From Aliiroseovarius sp. S1339 (GTDB lineage Bacteria; Pseudomonadota; Alphaproteobacteria; Rhodobacterales; Rhodobacteraceae), in NCBI RefSeq assembly GCF_023195695.1, contig NZ_JALPQG010000008.1, forward strand, positions 1 through 64,000: DNA of 64,000 bases, in the 5' to 3' direction. The notes below the pieces were generated by a model that was given only the letters and a program-made list of their open reading frames with translations, made no database searches and was not told where the DNA came from. The position numbers and the translations under genes were made by a program. How positions within the stretch are numbered: position 1 is the first letter of the stretch; each line of letters starts with the position of its first letter. Below are positions 44,967-55,051 of this stretch, piece after piece.

Positions 44967-45243
44967 CCGCTGTAAACAGGCCGACCTGTGCTGCGCCGCC
45001 GGATTGGCGCGCCATCTGGTCCAACCGCGCGTGCCAACCTGTCCGTCGTGACATGAACCACCAACCTTTGCGCGGCCAAAGGTTGCGGCGGATCGAAATG
45101 ATAAGCCCGGCCCCGAACAAGGCAAGAGCGCCGGACATAGAGTAAGACAACATGGCCCACATGGCCCCGCTGTCGAGGCTAATGGCAAATGCGGCGGCGA
45201 GGGTTCCCGTGAAGATTCCGGTGATGACAATACTGAACGGCAT
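44938..45243 (-). CDS. Small two-helix membrane protein, unknown
   Basis: A 101-residue protein with two hydrophobic helices (about residues 4-24 and 28-50) and a basic cytoplasmic tail (SIRRNLWPRKGWWFMSRRTGW). GGAG lies shortly upstream of the ATG. I know no family for it. It overlaps the GNAT gene tail-to-tail and is upstream of nothing on its strand except that gene. Codon use looks coding, but support is modest. Confidence 0.6.
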   Translation of the reverse strand: MPFSIVITGIFTGTLAAAFAISLDSGAMWAMLSYSMSGALALFGAGLIISIRRNLWPRKGWWFMSRRTGWHARLDQMARQSGGAAQVGLFTAVKRNPQVRM

Positions 45244-45341
45244 AGGCAGTCTCCTTTATACCGTTCCAGTTTTGTTCTAAACCTATGAAAAAAGTGATAA
45301 GCACTTAAAATTTTCTTGAATGGCGAAAGCGCCGCGTCGGG

Positions 45342-47591
45342 TCAGGCGTGTTTTTTCCGGGTCAAAAACTCTAACACCGCGGGACGCACAGATTGCGCGC
45401 CGGACAGTCGTGCCTCGTTTATTACATCACCTAGCTCAAGGATGTTTGTCCGCCTTATCAAATGTTTAACTGGACCGATCGAGGCGGGGCGCATGGAAAG
45501 TTGCCGCATACCCAAAGCTGCGAAACACACAGCTTCGATGGGTCGCCCGGCGTCTTCGCCACAGAAACTCAGCGGCGTGCGGGCCGCGCTGCAACGGGTC
45601 ACAATTTCTTCGATCAGGTTCAGGAATGAGACGTTCAGCGTATCATATCGACGCCGCACACGTTCGTTTTCACGGTCAGCTGCATAAAAAAACTGCTTCA
45701 GATCGTTGCCACCGATCGAGATGAAATCGGCCATTTCAAAAAACTGCTGCGGCGCAAAAACCATCGACGGGGTTTCCAGCATCGCGCCGATCTCGGTATT
45801 CTCGGGCAGGATATGACCCAGCGCGCGTTCGCGTTCGATCTCGGCCAGGACCATTTCGCGGGCATCGCGAAATTCATCCATCTGCGCGATGAACGGAAAC
45901 ATCACGCTCAGATTGCGACCTGCGGCGGCCCGGATCAGGGCTTGCAATTGCATCCGCATGACGCCGGGTTTGTCCAGCCCGACACGGATCGCACGCCAAC
46001 CCAGCGCCGGGTTCGGTTCGTCCAGCGGGTTCATATAGGGCAGCACCTTGTCCGACCCGATATCGAGCGTTCGAAATACCACGCGCTTGCCTTTGGCGGC
46101 GTCCAGCACGCGGGCATAGGTGGCGGCGAGATCGCCGCGACGTGGCACCCGATCAACGGTCAGGAACTGAAGCTCGGTGCGAAACAGCCCGACGCCTGCC
46201 GCGCCTGAGTTTTCAAGTGAGGGCAGATCAGCCATCAGACCGGCGTTCATGTGCAGCTTGATCTCGGTGCCGCACAAACCTTGCGCGGGCTTGTCGCGAA
46301 GGCTGCGATAGCGTTCCTGCTGCGCGGCCTCCATCGCCATTTTGTCGCGGAACGCATTCACGATTGTTTCTTCGGGGCGCAGATGGATGATGCCGTTTTC
46401 GCCGTCCACAAGGATGTGGTCGCCGTTCAAAGCCTCGGTCGAGATACGGCCAGCTTGTACGATCAGGGGAATAGCCAAAGCGCGCGCGACAATTGCCGCA
46501 TGGCTTGCGATCGAGCCCTCTTCAAGCACAATGCCACGCAGCCCGCGTCCGTACTCCAGCAATTCACCCGGACCAATGTTGGTGGCAATCAGGATCGGGT
46601 TTTCGGGCATTTCCGCGCCGGTTTCCTTTCCCTGACCCGTGAGGATGCGCAAAAGTCGGTTGGACAGGTCATCCAGATCGTGCAAGCGCTCGCGCAGATA
46701 GGCGTCGGGCACTTGGCTCATCCGGGCACGGGCGGCGGATTGTTCTTTCTCGACCGCCGCTTCGGCAGACAAGCCAAGATTGATGTCGCTTTCCATCCGA
46801 CGCAGCCAACCTTTGGAGTTGGCAAACATCCGATAGGCTTCAAGGACCTGCATCTGGTCTTTGTCTTTGGTCAGGGTGTTCGCCAAAAGCTCGTCCACCG
46901 AAACGCGCAACGTCTCGATCCCGTCATGCAGGCGCACCAGCTCGACCTCGGGGTCGTCGGCGACGGGGTTGGTCACAACAACGCGCGGTTCGTGCAGCCA
47001 AACATGACCCTCGGCCGCGCCTTCCTGCCCGATGCCTCCGGTGAAGGTGCTGGGGCGTTGATGCAGAGCGCCCATCGCCTCGCCTTCGCCAACAAAAGCG
47101 CCCAGCTCGGTCATTTCGGCCAACACCATAGCAACGACTTCAAGGCCATATAGTTCGTCGGCAGAGTATTCGCGTTCATCTTTGGACTGAATGACCAGAA
47201 CGCCAAGGTTTTCGCCCAGACGCTGGATTGGCACACCTAGGAAGCTGGAATAAATTTCTTCGCCGGTTTCGGGCATATAACGAAAGCCGCGTTCGGATGG
47301 CGCGTTTATGGTGTTGATCGGGCGGCCCCGGCGCGCAACGCGCCCCACCAAGCCTTCGCCAACACGCAGTCGGGTCTTGTGTACGGCGGCTGCGTTCAAC
47401 CCTTCGGTCGCGCAAAGCTCCAACGTTTCGCTGTCGCGAAACAGATAGATCGAACACACTTCTACGCCAAGGCTTTCGGCGATCAACGTGGTAATTCTGT
47501 CCAGACGCTCCTGACCCTGCGACGCCGAGGCGAGCGTTTCGCGCAGCTTGACCAGAAGTTTGCGACTGTCACTTTGCTGGCTTTCTGCCAT
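45342..47591 (-). CDS. ptsP: PtsP, enzyme I of the nitrogen phosphotransferase system
   Basis: A 749-residue EI-Ntr. An N-terminal GAF domain (about residues 15-165, DRITTLIAESLGVEVCSIYL) is followed by the enzyme I core: phosphorylated His364 in GSIASHAAIVARA, and the PEP-binding C-terminal barrel (GVGLFRTELQFLT, VVFRTLDIGSDK, GAMLETPS, FISIGGNDLKQFF, LSFCGEDAGRP). It passes phosphate from PEP to NPr and EIIA-Ntr, which control nitrogen, potassium and metabolic signalling. The partner genes are not in the window. Confidence 0.95.
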   Translation of the reverse strand: MAESQQSDSRKLLVKLRETLASASQGQERLDRITTLIAESLGVEVCSIYLFRDSETLELCATEGLNAAAVHKTRLRVGEGLVGRVARRGRPINTINAPSERGFRYMPETGEEIYSSFLGVPIQRLGENLGVLVIQSKDEREYSADELYGLEVVAMVLAEMTELGAFVGEGEAMGALHQRPSTFTGGIGQEGAAEGHVWLHEPRVVVTNPVADDPEVELVRLHDGIETLRVSVDELLANTLTKDKDQMQVLEAYRMFANSKGWLRRMESDINLGLSAEAAVEKEQSAARARMSQVPDAYLRERLHDLDDLSNRLLRILTGQGKETGAEMPENPILIATNIGPGELLEYGRGLRGIVLEEGSIASHAAIVARALAIPLIVQAGRISTEALNGDHILVDGENGIIHLRPEETIVNAFRDKMAMEAAQQERYRSLRDKPAQGLCGTEIKLHMNAGLMADLPSLENSGAAGVGLFRTELQFLTVDRVPRRGDLAATYARVLDAAKGKRVVFRTLDIGSDKVLPYMNPLDEPNPALGWRAIRVGLDKPGVMRMQLQALIRAAAGRNLSVMFPFIAQMDEFRDAREMVLAEIERERALGHILPENTEIGAMLETPSMVFAPQQFFEMADFISIGGNDLKQFFYAADRENERVRRRYDTLNVSFLNLIEEIVTRCSAARTPLSFCGEDAGRPIEAVCFAALGMRQLSMRPASIGPVKHLIRRTNILELGDVINEARLSGAQSVRPAVLEFLTRKKHA

Positions 47592-47895
47592 TCTTACCGT
47601 TCCCTGTTCCTGTGGGCGTTATCGAGCCACCCACGATTGGGCAATCCGTCGAACCACTTGGACCAAAGCCACCGTAAAGCGAGCGCGGCAGATATTCCAG
47701 AAACTCCTTACGGTGTTTTGACTGAAAACTATTAACCCCGGCGGCATCTTGCGCAATCGCCGCGCATTTGGGCGTTATGCCGTTTGGGGCGACGCCAATT
47801 GCGTGTCGCCCGCCAGCATGCCGGGCTGCGTGGTTTTATCTAGGCCTCGACGTGATCCTGAGCGGCTTGGCGCAGGATCTTGGGTCGGACAGCGC
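47592..47895. other. 304-base spacer between lysC and ptsP
   Basis: There is no gene with a believable start here. The part near 47592-47740 should hold the ptsP promoter (minus strand); a ribosome-binding GGGAACGG precedes the ptsP ATG. No clear terminator hairpin for lysC was found in the rest, which is GC-rich. Confidence 0.5.
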
Positions 47896-49131
47896 TTAAG
47901 CTTTCTCCAACTCGAACGCATCATGCAGCGCCTGCACAGCCAGTTCCATATATTTGCGGTCGATCAGAACCGAGATCTTGATCTCGGAGGTGGTGATGAC
48001 CTTGATGTTGATGCCCTCGTTCGACAGCACCTGAAACATCTTGGCGGCAATGCCCGTGTGGCTGCGCATCCCGATCCCAACGACCGAGATTTTGGCCACA
48101 TCCTTGTCGGCCACGATGTCGTGGAAGTTGATGTCGCCCTTCGTCTTCGCATCCATCATCGCCTTTTCCGCACGTGCAACCTGATCAACGGGGCACGAGA
48201 AAGTCATGTCCGTGCGACCTTCTTCCGAGATGTTCTGAACGATCATGTCCACGTTCACGCCGGCCTCAGCCAGCGGGGTGAAGATGGCGGATGCGATGCC
48301 GGGGCGGTCGGCCACCGAAATCAGGGTCATCTTGGCCTCGTCGCGCTGATAGGCGACACCGGCAACAACTTTACTTTCCATGATATCCTCCTCGTCGCAG
48401 ACCAACGTGCCTGCTTCCGGGTCATATTCTTCGAAGCTCGACAAGACGCGCAGCTTCACCTTATAGCGCATCGCCAGCTCGACCGAGCGGGTTTGCAGGA
48501 CCTTTGCGCCCAGCGATGCAAGCTCCAACATCTCTTCGAATGCGATACGGTCCAGCTTGCGGGCCTTGTCCGAGATGCGCGGGTCTGTCGTGTAAACGCC
48601 GTCCACATCGGTATAGATATCGCAGCGCTCCGCGCCAAAGGCCGCCGCAAAGGCCACGGCTGTGGTGTCTGACCCACCGCGTCCTAGCGTGGTGATGCGC
48701 CCCTCTGGGCTGATCCCCTGAAAGCCTGCGATCACAGCCACTTTCATGCCTTCGCTGAACTTGGCTTTGATGTTTGCGGGCGGAATGTCTTCGATGCGCG
48801 CTGTTGAATGGGCACTGGTGGTCTGAACCGGCACTTGCCAGCCCTGCCAACTGCGTGCGGGGACGTCCATTTCCTGCAGACGCAGGGCCATCAGACCAGC
48901 GGTCACGTTCTCGCCCGAACTGACCACCGCGTCATATTCACGGGCGTCAAACAGCGGCGAGGTTTCTTCGACCCAGCCCACCAGCTCGTTTGTGCGCCCC
49001 GACATGGCCGACACGATGACGATCACGTCATAGCCGTTCGCCACCTCACGTGCGACCCGTTTCGAGGCCCGGTGGATCCGGTCCAGCGTGGCGACCGAGG
49101 TGCCGCCGAATTTCATCACCAGAATAGGCAT
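47896..49131 (-). CDS. lysC: Aspartate kinase
   Basis: A 411-residue monofunctional aspartokinase, first enzyme of the lysine, threonine and methionine pathways. The kinase domain starts MPILVMKFGGTSVATLDRI and has GRGGSDTTAVAFAAAFGAERCDIYTDVDGVYTTDPR. Two ACT domains (about residues 265-410) mediate feedback inhibition (SVADRPGIASAIFTPLAEAGVNVDMI, SVVGIGMRSHTGIAAKMFQVL). The length matches the alpha-beta form that usually has an internal start for a separate beta subunit in some bacteria; no clear evidence for that here. Confidence 0.96.
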   Translation of the reverse strand: MPILVMKFGGTSVATLDRIHRASKRVAREVANGYDVIVIVSAMSGRTNELVGWVEETSPLFDAREYDAVVSSGENVTAGLMALRLQEMDVPARSWQGWQVPVQTTSAHSTARIEDIPPANIKAKFSEGMKVAVIAGFQGISPEGRITTLGRGGSDTTAVAFAAAFGAERCDIYTDVDGVYTTDPRISDKARKLDRIAFEEMLELASLGAKVLQTRSVELAMRYKVKLRVLSSFEEYDPEAGTLVCDEEDIMESKVVAGVAYQRDEAKMTLISVADRPGIASAIFTPLAEAGVNVDMIVQNISEEGRTDMTFSCPVDQVARAEKAMMDAKTKGDINFHDIVADKDVAKISVVGIGMRSHTGIAAKMFQVLSNEGINIKVITTSEIKISVLIDRKYMELAVQALHDAFELEKA

Positions 49132-49239
49132 CTTAGCCCCAAACCCCGTCTGTGTTTTTGTGTCCGGGCGTGTTTAGGGCGTGGGGGGGGAAAGCGCAAG
49201 TCTGCGCGCGCTTGGGCGCGGCGTGACCGTTGATCGCGG

Positions 49240-49692
49240 TCAGTTAGATTTGCGTGTTGGGGTGAAGGGCAGAGGCATCACAGGGACGCCATCTTCCAAC
49301 AACTCTTTGGCGTCCGCCAGCTTAGCCTCGCCATAGATTGACCGCTCAGGCGTGTCGCCAAGATGCATCGCGCGGGCTTCTTCGGTGAAGGACTTGCCGA
49401 CATATTCGCTTTCGGCTTCAACCTTGGCGCGCAGTTTTGCAATCTCGGCCTCAAGTTCTGAATTAGGCGCGGCGAGCGGTGTTGACGCGGCGGGGTCGGC
49501 TGGCACCGGCGCACTTGCGGCGGCCCTTGCCGGGCGCACTTTGGGGGCCATCAGGCTTTTTTCGACCTTGATGGATCCGCATTCGGGACAGTTGACATGC
49601 CCCGCCGCAAGCAGCCCGTCATAGGCTGCGGCGTTCTGAAACCAGCTTTCAAATGCATGGTTCTGGTCGCATTTCAGTGCATAGCGGATCAT
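49240..49692 (-). CDS. DUF1178-family zinc-ribbon-like protein
   Basis: A 150-residue protein beginning MIRYALKCDQNHAFESWFQ, with a CPECGS knuckle near residue 35 that could pair with the first Cys-x-His region to bind zinc. The middle is Ala/Pro-rich and low-complexity, followed by a helical part (LEAEIAKLRAKVEAESEYVGKSFTEEARAMH). This is the conserved alphaproteobacterial DUF1178 family; the function is unknown. The start at 49692 replaces an upstream open frame to 49755. It lies 92 bases from a Nudix gene on the same strand. Confidence 0.85.
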   Translation of the reverse strand: MIRYALKCDQNHAFESWFQNAAAYDGLLAAGHVNCPECGSIKVEKSLMAPKVRPARAAASAPVPADPAASTPLAAPNSELEAEIAKLRAKVEAESEYVGKSFTEEARAMHLGDTPERSIYGEAKLADAKELLEDGVPVMPLPFTPTRKSN

Positions 49693-49784
49693 GTTTGGTC
49701 CCAAAATAACCTGATCAACTGAATATGGCGATCCGGCCTCACAGGTGCAACCCACGGCGACAAAACGAGTATAGGTGTTGACAG

Positions 49785-50279
49785 TTACTTGGCCTCAGAC
49801 GGGTCAAAATCCCTGATAATGCGGCGCAGTTCAGGCTCCCACACCAACTGCGCGGCTTTTCTTTGAGAGACCCATTTGCGCCGCCTTTGCCCCTTTTCCG
49901 GGAAAGATTTGTGCTGTTTCTTGACCTTCAGGGGAAAGACTGCGACGACGCAGGGCAAGCGACCACCATCATGCGCTTTGTTATAGGCATAAAAGCCAAG
50001 CACGTTGTGGCTAAGCTTGCCTTCGACCCCGGCTTCTTCATAAGCCTCGGTGGCGGCTGATCCGGCGGGCGTTTCGCCATCCATCGGCCAACCTTTCGGA
50101 AGAATCCAGCGACCAGAGCCGCGGGTGGTGATCAACAAGATTTCCACCTTGCCGTCCTTCAAACGGTAAGGAAGTGCGCCAAACTGCGTGCGCACAGATC
50201 GCTTGTCACTTAGCGAAAGCCGTATCGGCCGTGGCTTACCCTTCGCGATCGTCAACTTCTTGCCGCCCTTGATACCCAT
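49785..50279 (-). CDS. Nudix hydrolase, DIPP-like
   Basis: A 164-residue Nudix protein. The Nudix box is PKGWPMDGETPAGSAATEAYEEAGV: the Gly, first Glu, EE and G positions are kept, but the usual Arg-Glu (RE) reads Thr-Glu, as in some diphosphoinositol polyphosphate phosphohydrolase-like alphaproteobacterial relatives. The N-terminus is basic. The substrate is unknown. It is upstream of the DUF1178 gene on the same strand. Confidence 0.85.
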   Translation of the reverse strand: MGIKGGKKLTIAKGKPRPIRLSLSDKRSVRTQFGALPYRLKDGKVEILLITTRGSGRWILPKGWPMDGETPAGSAATEAYEEAGVEGKLSHNVLGFYAYNKAHDGGRLPCVVAVFPLKVKKQHKSFPEKGQRRRKWVSQRKAAQLVWEPELRRIIRDFDPSEAK

Positions 50280-50438
50280 CTGTCCGGTAAATAATCCGGT
50301 TATCGTTATGTTTCATTAAAGATAGCTCGTTTCGACGGAAAATAAAGCGAAAAGCCAGATGTGGTGTGAAATGGGAGCGTAAGTGCCATATCGGGTGTTG
50401 ATGGGATCGGTGATGGGGTCGTTTGTCAGATGAAACAT

Positions 50439-50469
50439 AAAACGCCCCTTCCGATGGAAAGGGCGTTTT
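50439..50469. terminator. Bidirectional hairpin after metG
   Basis: AAAACGCCC and GGGCGTTTT pair (9 bp) around a 13-base loop, with A and T flanks on both sides. It lies 23 bases beyond the metG stop and 160 bases upstream of the Nudix gene start. The rest of 50280-50438 shows no other feature. Confidence 0.85.
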
Positions 50470-50491
50470 GAGATCGTCATTGACGATTTGA

Positions 50492-52210
50492 TCAGTCGCG
50501 ACTTCCAGCAAATCGTTCTTGCCAGCTTTCGCGATCTTCATCTGAAATCTTGGCGAACACGTTTTCAGGCACCGTGAACGCGTGGCCGGGGTGCAGCACG
50601 CCGAGCGCTGCGGGGACGTCATCGGGCCAAGTGTCGTCTTGGGCATTCATTGCCTCAAGCATCGTTTTCGACGCATCCGGTATGAAGGGCGCCGACAGCA
50701 CAGCATAAAAACGGATCAGGTTTAGCGCCAAACGGATCTGCGCCGCCGCCTGTTCCGGGTCGGTCTTGAAGGTCGTCCACGGGGCCGCCGTTTGCAGGTA
50801 TTCGTTGCCCGCGACCCAGATGCCGCGAAGTTCCTGCGCGGCTTTGCGCACGTCTATCGCTTCCATATGGGCCTCATAGGCGCGGGTCTTGGCGGTCAGG
50901 TCTGCGATCAGAGCCTGTTCCAGATCGCCATAGGTGCCACCGTCCGGCACGGCTTCCGAGAATTTCGAGCGGCAGAACTTGGTCACGCGGCTGACGAAGT
51001 TGCCCAGCACGTCTGACAGGTCTTTGTTCACGCTGACCTGAAAATTCTCCCAAGTGAATTCACTGTCTGAGTTTTCGGGTGCGTGGCTCAAGAGCCACCA
51101 GCGCCAGTAATCTGCAGGCAGGATCGACAGGGCCTGATCCATGAACACGCCGCGCCCCCTGGAGGTCGAGAATTGCCCGCCGTCATAGTTCAAATAGTTG
51201 AACGATTTGATGTAATCGACCAGCTTCCACGGCTCGCCCGACCCCATGATCGTCGCGGGGAAGCTGAGCGTGTGGAAGGGCACGTTGTCCTTGCCCATGA
51301 ACTGCACGTACCGCACGTCGTCGGCGCCCTTGTCGGGGCGCCACCAGCGGTGCCAGAAGGCGTCAGGCTCGCCCAGCTTGTCAGCCAGCTCGGCGGTGGC
51401 GGCGATATATTCGATGGGCGCATCGAACCAGACATAGAAGACCTTGCCTTCCATGCCCGGCCAGTCTTCATCGCCCTTCTTGACCGGGACGCCCCAGTCC
51501 AGATCGCGGGTGATGCCCCGGTCTTGCAGCCCGTCCCCGTCATGCAGCCATTTCTTGGCAATGGAGGTGGTCAAGACCGGCCAATCTGTCTTGGTATCAA
51601 TCCAAGCGTCCAGCTTGTCCTTCAGCTTGGACTGGCGCAGGTACAGGTGCTTGGTCTCGCGCACCTCAAGGTCGGTCGACCCGGAAATGGCCGAACGTGG
51701 TTCGATCAGGTCGGTTGGGTCCAGTTGCTTGGTGCAGTTTTCGCATTGATCGCCGCGCGCGCCGTCATAGCCGCAATTGGGGCAGGTGCCCTCGATATAC
51801 CGATCAGGCAGGAAGCGGCCATCGGTGTGGGAATAGACCTGTTTCTCCGACACCTCCTCTATCAAACCGTTCTCGGCCAGCTTGCCTGCGAAATGCTGGG
51901 TCAGCTTATGGTTCCGCTCGGACGATGAACGCCCGAAATTGTCGAACGAAAGCCGGAAACCGTCAGCGATTTCGGACTGAACCGCGTGCATTTCGGCGCA
52001 GAACTCGGCCACCGGTTTGCCAGCCTTGGCGGCGGCCAACTCGGCGGGCGTCCCGTGTTCATCGGTGGCGCAGATGAACATGACCTCGCGACCCCGGCCA
52101 CGGTTATAGCGCGCATAAAGATCAGCGGGCAGTTGCGAGCCGACCAGATTGCCGAGGTGCTTGATCCCGTTGATATAGGGGATCGCCGAGGTGATAAGGA
52201 CGCGGTTCAT
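50492..52210 (-). CDS. metG: Methionyl-tRNA synthetase
   Basis: A 572-residue class I synthetase. The HIGH-like site is [10 protein letters not shown] near the start; the zinc-binding insertion has [17 protein letters not shown]; the KMSKS equivalent reads QFSTSRGRG, a variant common in this subgroup. The C-terminal tRNA-binding helices follow, and no EMAP-like C-terminal domain is fused. The frame is open to 52273; the ATG at 52210 ([12 protein letters not shown]) is the family start. Confidence 0.96.
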   Translation of the reverse strand: MNRVLITSAIPYINGIKHLGNLVGSQLPADLYARYNRGRGREVMFICATDEHGTPAELAAAKAGKPVAEFCAEMHAVQSEIADGFRLSFDNFGRSSSERNHKLTQHFAGKLAENGLIEEVSEKQVYSHTDGRFLPDRYIEGTCPNCGYDGARGDQCENCTKQLDPTDLIEPRSAISGSTDLEVRETKHLYLRQSKLKDKLDAWIDTKTDWPVLTTSIAKKWLHDGDGLQDRGITRDLDWGVPVKKGDEDWPGMEGKVFYVWFDAPIEYIAATAELADKLGEPDAFWHRWWRPDKGADDVRYVQFMGKDNVPFHTLSFPATIMGSGEPWKLVDYIKSFNYLNYDGGQFSTSRGRGVFMDQALSILPADYWRWWLLSHAPENSDSEFTWENFQVSVNKDLSDVLGNFVSRVTKFCRSKFSEAVPDGGTYGDLEQALIADLTAKTRAYEAHMEAIDVRKAAQELRGIWVAGNEYLQTAAPWTTFKTDPEQAAAQIRLALNLIRFYAVLSAPFIPDASKTMLEAMNAQDDTWPDDVPAALGVLHPGHAFTVPENVFAKISDEDRESWQERFAGSRD

Positions 52211-52314
52211 GTGTGCTCCGGTTCTGCGGGGTGTTTTTCGGTTTCGGGCCGTATACGCGATGCCCATCGCCATTGCCAGAGTTTCGGATCACATGCAGGT
52301 CGCAGCACTGTCGC

Positions 52315-53538
52315 CTAGTCGCGATCGCGCAGCTTGCCAAACAATCGACCCATCGAAAACGACGTGCGCGGCGTATAGGTATAGGGCGTGCGGATGGTGC
52401 GCGTCGGGCGTTGCCGGCTTCGCGCCAGACCGAACACGATCAAGCCCAGATGCCCGACCGCGATGAAGGCGAACAGGGCGGAGGGGCCGAAATGTTCGAT
52501 CAGACCCGAGGCCACCAAGGGCGACGCGATGGCCCCGACGGCGTAAAAGAACATCAGCGCGGCCGACAGTTCGACCCGTTCTTCGCTGGTGGCAAAGTCG
52601 TTGGCGTGGGCGGCGGAGACCGAAAAGATCGGAAAGGTGGTGAAGCCGAAAAGCCCTGCGGTTAGGAACGCCACGCTTTGGCCCATGCTGGATGCCATGA
52701 CGGTTACGCTGCAGCTTAGGATCGCTGCAATGGACAGACCGATCAGCACCGCGCGACGGTCATATCGGTCGGCCAGCCAGCCCACCGGAAGCTGGGCGAG
52801 CGCGCCGCCCAGAACGAAGCTGGCCAGAAACCAAGCCAGTTGCCCGGTGGCAAGGCCGACCTCTTGTCCATAGATCGGGCCGACCATCCGAAATGCGGCC
52901 GATGTGATGCCCGCGACGATGACGCCCGCGACGGCCAGGGGCGATCGCACCCAAGCAAGCGCGGGGCGCAGGCGGGGGGTGCTGGGGGTCACGGGTTGCG
53001 GCGTGCGGGTCAGGGCAAGGGGCAGGATGGCTGCACAGCAAGTCAGGGCCAGCACGTTGTAAGACACGTAATGCGCAGGCTCCAACACGCCGATCAGAAG
53101 TTGTGCGGCAAGCGATCCGCCAAGATCGACCGCCCGGTAGCCGCCCATTGCGCGGCCTCGGGTCTCGTTCGTGATGCTCGCGTTCATCCACGCCTCGATC
53201 ACCGTGTATGCGCCCGCGACGCTAAGCCCGGTCGCGATGCGCATGACGGCCCACGGCACAGGATCAACCCACAGCATATGCGCCAGCAGCCCAATGGCCC
53301 CCATCGCGGTAAACCCGGCAAAGGCGCGGGCGTGACCAACTGTGCCCATCAAGCGCGGCGCCCACCAGCAGCCGACAAAGAAGCCGACGAAATGCGCCGA
53401 TCCCAACATCCCGATTTCGGCCTTGGTGAAGCCAAGCTTCAGCCCCGACAACGCGTCCAACGGACCAACCCCGCCCGAGCTGAGTTGCAGCAGGACAACG
53501 GATAATAGAAGCGGTGCAAATGTAATAAGAAAGCGCAT
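52315..53538 (-). CDS. Major facilitator superfamily transporter (YcaD-like)
   Basis: A protein of about 407 residues with twelve predicted helices. MFS signatures include GSAHFVGFFVGCWWAPRLMGTVGHARAF in loop 2-3 and GWLADRYDRRAVL in loop 8-9. It resembles the YcaD/UMF group of uncertain substrate. The frame is open to 53703; the ATG at 53538 has GAGG five bases upstream. A 12-residue repeat-like Thr/Arg-rich tail ends the protein. Divergent from the ABC ATPase gene. Confidence 0.82.
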   Translation of the reverse strand: MRFLITFAPLLLSVVLLQLSSGGVGPLDALSGLKLGFTKAEIGMLGSAHFVGFFVGCWWAPRLMGTVGHARAFAGFTAMGAIGLLAHMLWVDPVPWAVMRIATGLSVAGAYTVIEAWMNASITNETRGRAMGGYRAVDLGGSLAAQLLIGVLEPAHYVSYNVLALTCCAAILPLALTRTPQPVTPSTPRLRPALAWVRSPLAVAGVIVAGITSAAFRMVGPIYGQEVGLATGQLAWFLASFVLGGALAQLPVGWLADRYDRRAVLIGLSIAAILSCSVTVMASSMGQSVAFLTAGLFGFTTFPIFSVSAAHANDFATSEERVELSAALMFFYAVGAIASPLVASGLIEHFGPSALFAFIAVGHLGLIVFGLARSRQRPTRTIRTPYTYTPRTSFSMGRLFGKLRDRD

Positions 53539-53752
53539 CAAGACCTCGGGGTATTTGGCCAGCATCGGGGTTTCGTGTGGCAACGCTAGGCTGAAAGCGA
53601 CAATACCGCCAAGTGCTGTGTCGTATCGACGACAGATCAGGCGTGGGGCTTGCGGGGCAAAAGGGGGGCTGATATGCCCCAATGAAAGCCTGATGGAATT
53701 CATCGGATATCCACCCGCGCCTGCGGATTATGCAAAGGACCAGCCCGCGACC

Positions 53753-54874
53753 ATGGATGGTGCCACCCTGAATAAAGCACGGTTGGAAATCCGAGACCTT
53801 CATCGGGAGTTCGGCGGACGCCCGGTTGTCAGTGGCGTGTCGCTATCGTTGCAGGCAGGGCAGGTTACTGGATTGTTGGGGCCGTCGGGCTGCGGCAAGT
53901 CCACGACGCTGCGGATCATTGCGGGCGTGGATCGCCAGACCTCGGGCGAGGTGTGGATCGACGGTCAACAAGTGGCGGGTCCGGGTGTGTTCCTGCCGCC
54001 TGAAAAGCGCCACATTGGTTTGATGTTTCAGGATTTTGCGCTGTTTCCGCATTTGTCAGTCGCGGACAACGTGGCGTTTGGTCTGAGTGGATCGCGCACC
54101 CAAAAGCGGCTGCGCGTACGCGAATTGCTTGAAAAAGTCGGGCTGGCGCGTTTCATCGACAGCTTTCCGCATGAATTGTCCGGCGGTGAACAACAACGTG
54201 TGGCGTTGGCCCGCGCGTTGGCGCCGCGTCCATCAATCATGTTGATGGACGAGCCATTTTCTGGCCTTGATAACCGACTTCGTGACGGTATTCGGGACGA
54301 AACACTGGGCATTTTGAAAGACGAAGGCGCTGCGGTTCTGCTGGTGACCCACGAACCCGAAGAAGCCATGCGCATGGCGGACGAGATTGCGTTGATGCGC
54401 GACGGGCGGATCGTTCAATGTGGCGCGCCTTATAACCTTTATAACTCACCGGTGGATTTGAAGGCTGCGGCCTTTTTCTCGGACGTTAATGTGATTCCCG
54501 GGCGAGTGCAGGGGGCGTTGACCGATACCGCTTTTGGACAATTTCTTGCCCCCGGCGTGCCAGATGGCGCGAAGGTGGATATCGTCATTCGCCCACAGCA
54601 CCTTAAGATCGACTTTGATCGAGGCGGCAAAGGCCCAAGCCCCACGCATGACCACGGTGTTTGGGCGCGTGCTTTGGTGGATCGCGCGCGCTTCATCGGC
54701 AAAGAAAGCCTTGTTGATTTCCGGATGGAGGACAACGGATCAATCCTGACCGCCTCGGTCCCATCCGTGTTTTTACCAAAACATGGCACGCCCCTATGGA
54801 TTGCGATTCGGCGCGACCGTTGTTTTGTTTTTCGCCACGATGACGTGCCCGGTGTGGATGCGCCCAGCGTCTGA
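53753..54874 (+). CDS. Orphan ABC transporter ATPase (FbpC-like, with TOBE region)
   Basis: A 373-residue ABC ATPase. Walker A is GPSGCGKST, the Q-loop MFQDF, the signature LSGGEQQR, Walker B IMLMDEP, and the switch His in VTHEPEE. About 130 C-terminal residues look like the TOBE-type regulatory domain seen in ferric iron, spermidine and sugar importers; relatedness to FbpC is the best guess. No permease or binding protein is adjacent: tatA follows at 178 bases and the MFS gene diverges upstream. It must work with subunits encoded elsewhere. An earlier in-frame ATG (near 53690) is possible. Confidence 0.82.
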   Translation: MDGATLNKARLEIRDLHREFGGRPVVSGVSLSLQAGQVTGLLGPSGCGKSTTLRIIAGVDRQTSGEVWIDGQQVAGPGVFLPPEKRHIGLMFQDFALFPHLSVADNVAFGLSGSRTQKRLRVRELLEKVGLARFIDSFPHELSGGEQQRVALARALAPRPSIMLMDEPFSGLDNRLRDGIRDETLGILKDEGAAVLLVTHEPEEAMRMADEIALMRDGRIVQCGAPYNLYNSPVDLKAAAFFSDVNVIPGRVQGALTDTAFGQFLAPGVPDGAKVDIVIRPQHLKIDFDRGGKGPSPTHDHGVWARALVDRARFIGKESLVDFRMEDNGSILTASVPSVFLPKHGTPLWIAIRRDRCFVFRHDDVPGVDAPSV

Positions 54875-55051
54875 CGCATTGGCGCGCTGCTCCACTTAGA
54901 ATGGCACCAAAACGGCGCTGCGCGCATTTCGCACATCATTTTCCCGATAGTTTTTCGCTTTGGGGCTTTGAACTTGGCGCGCAAAGCCATAAATGTTGCA
55001 GGCGTTATACATGTGGACGGGCGTCGCGCCCTTCCAATGAGGGAGAATAAC

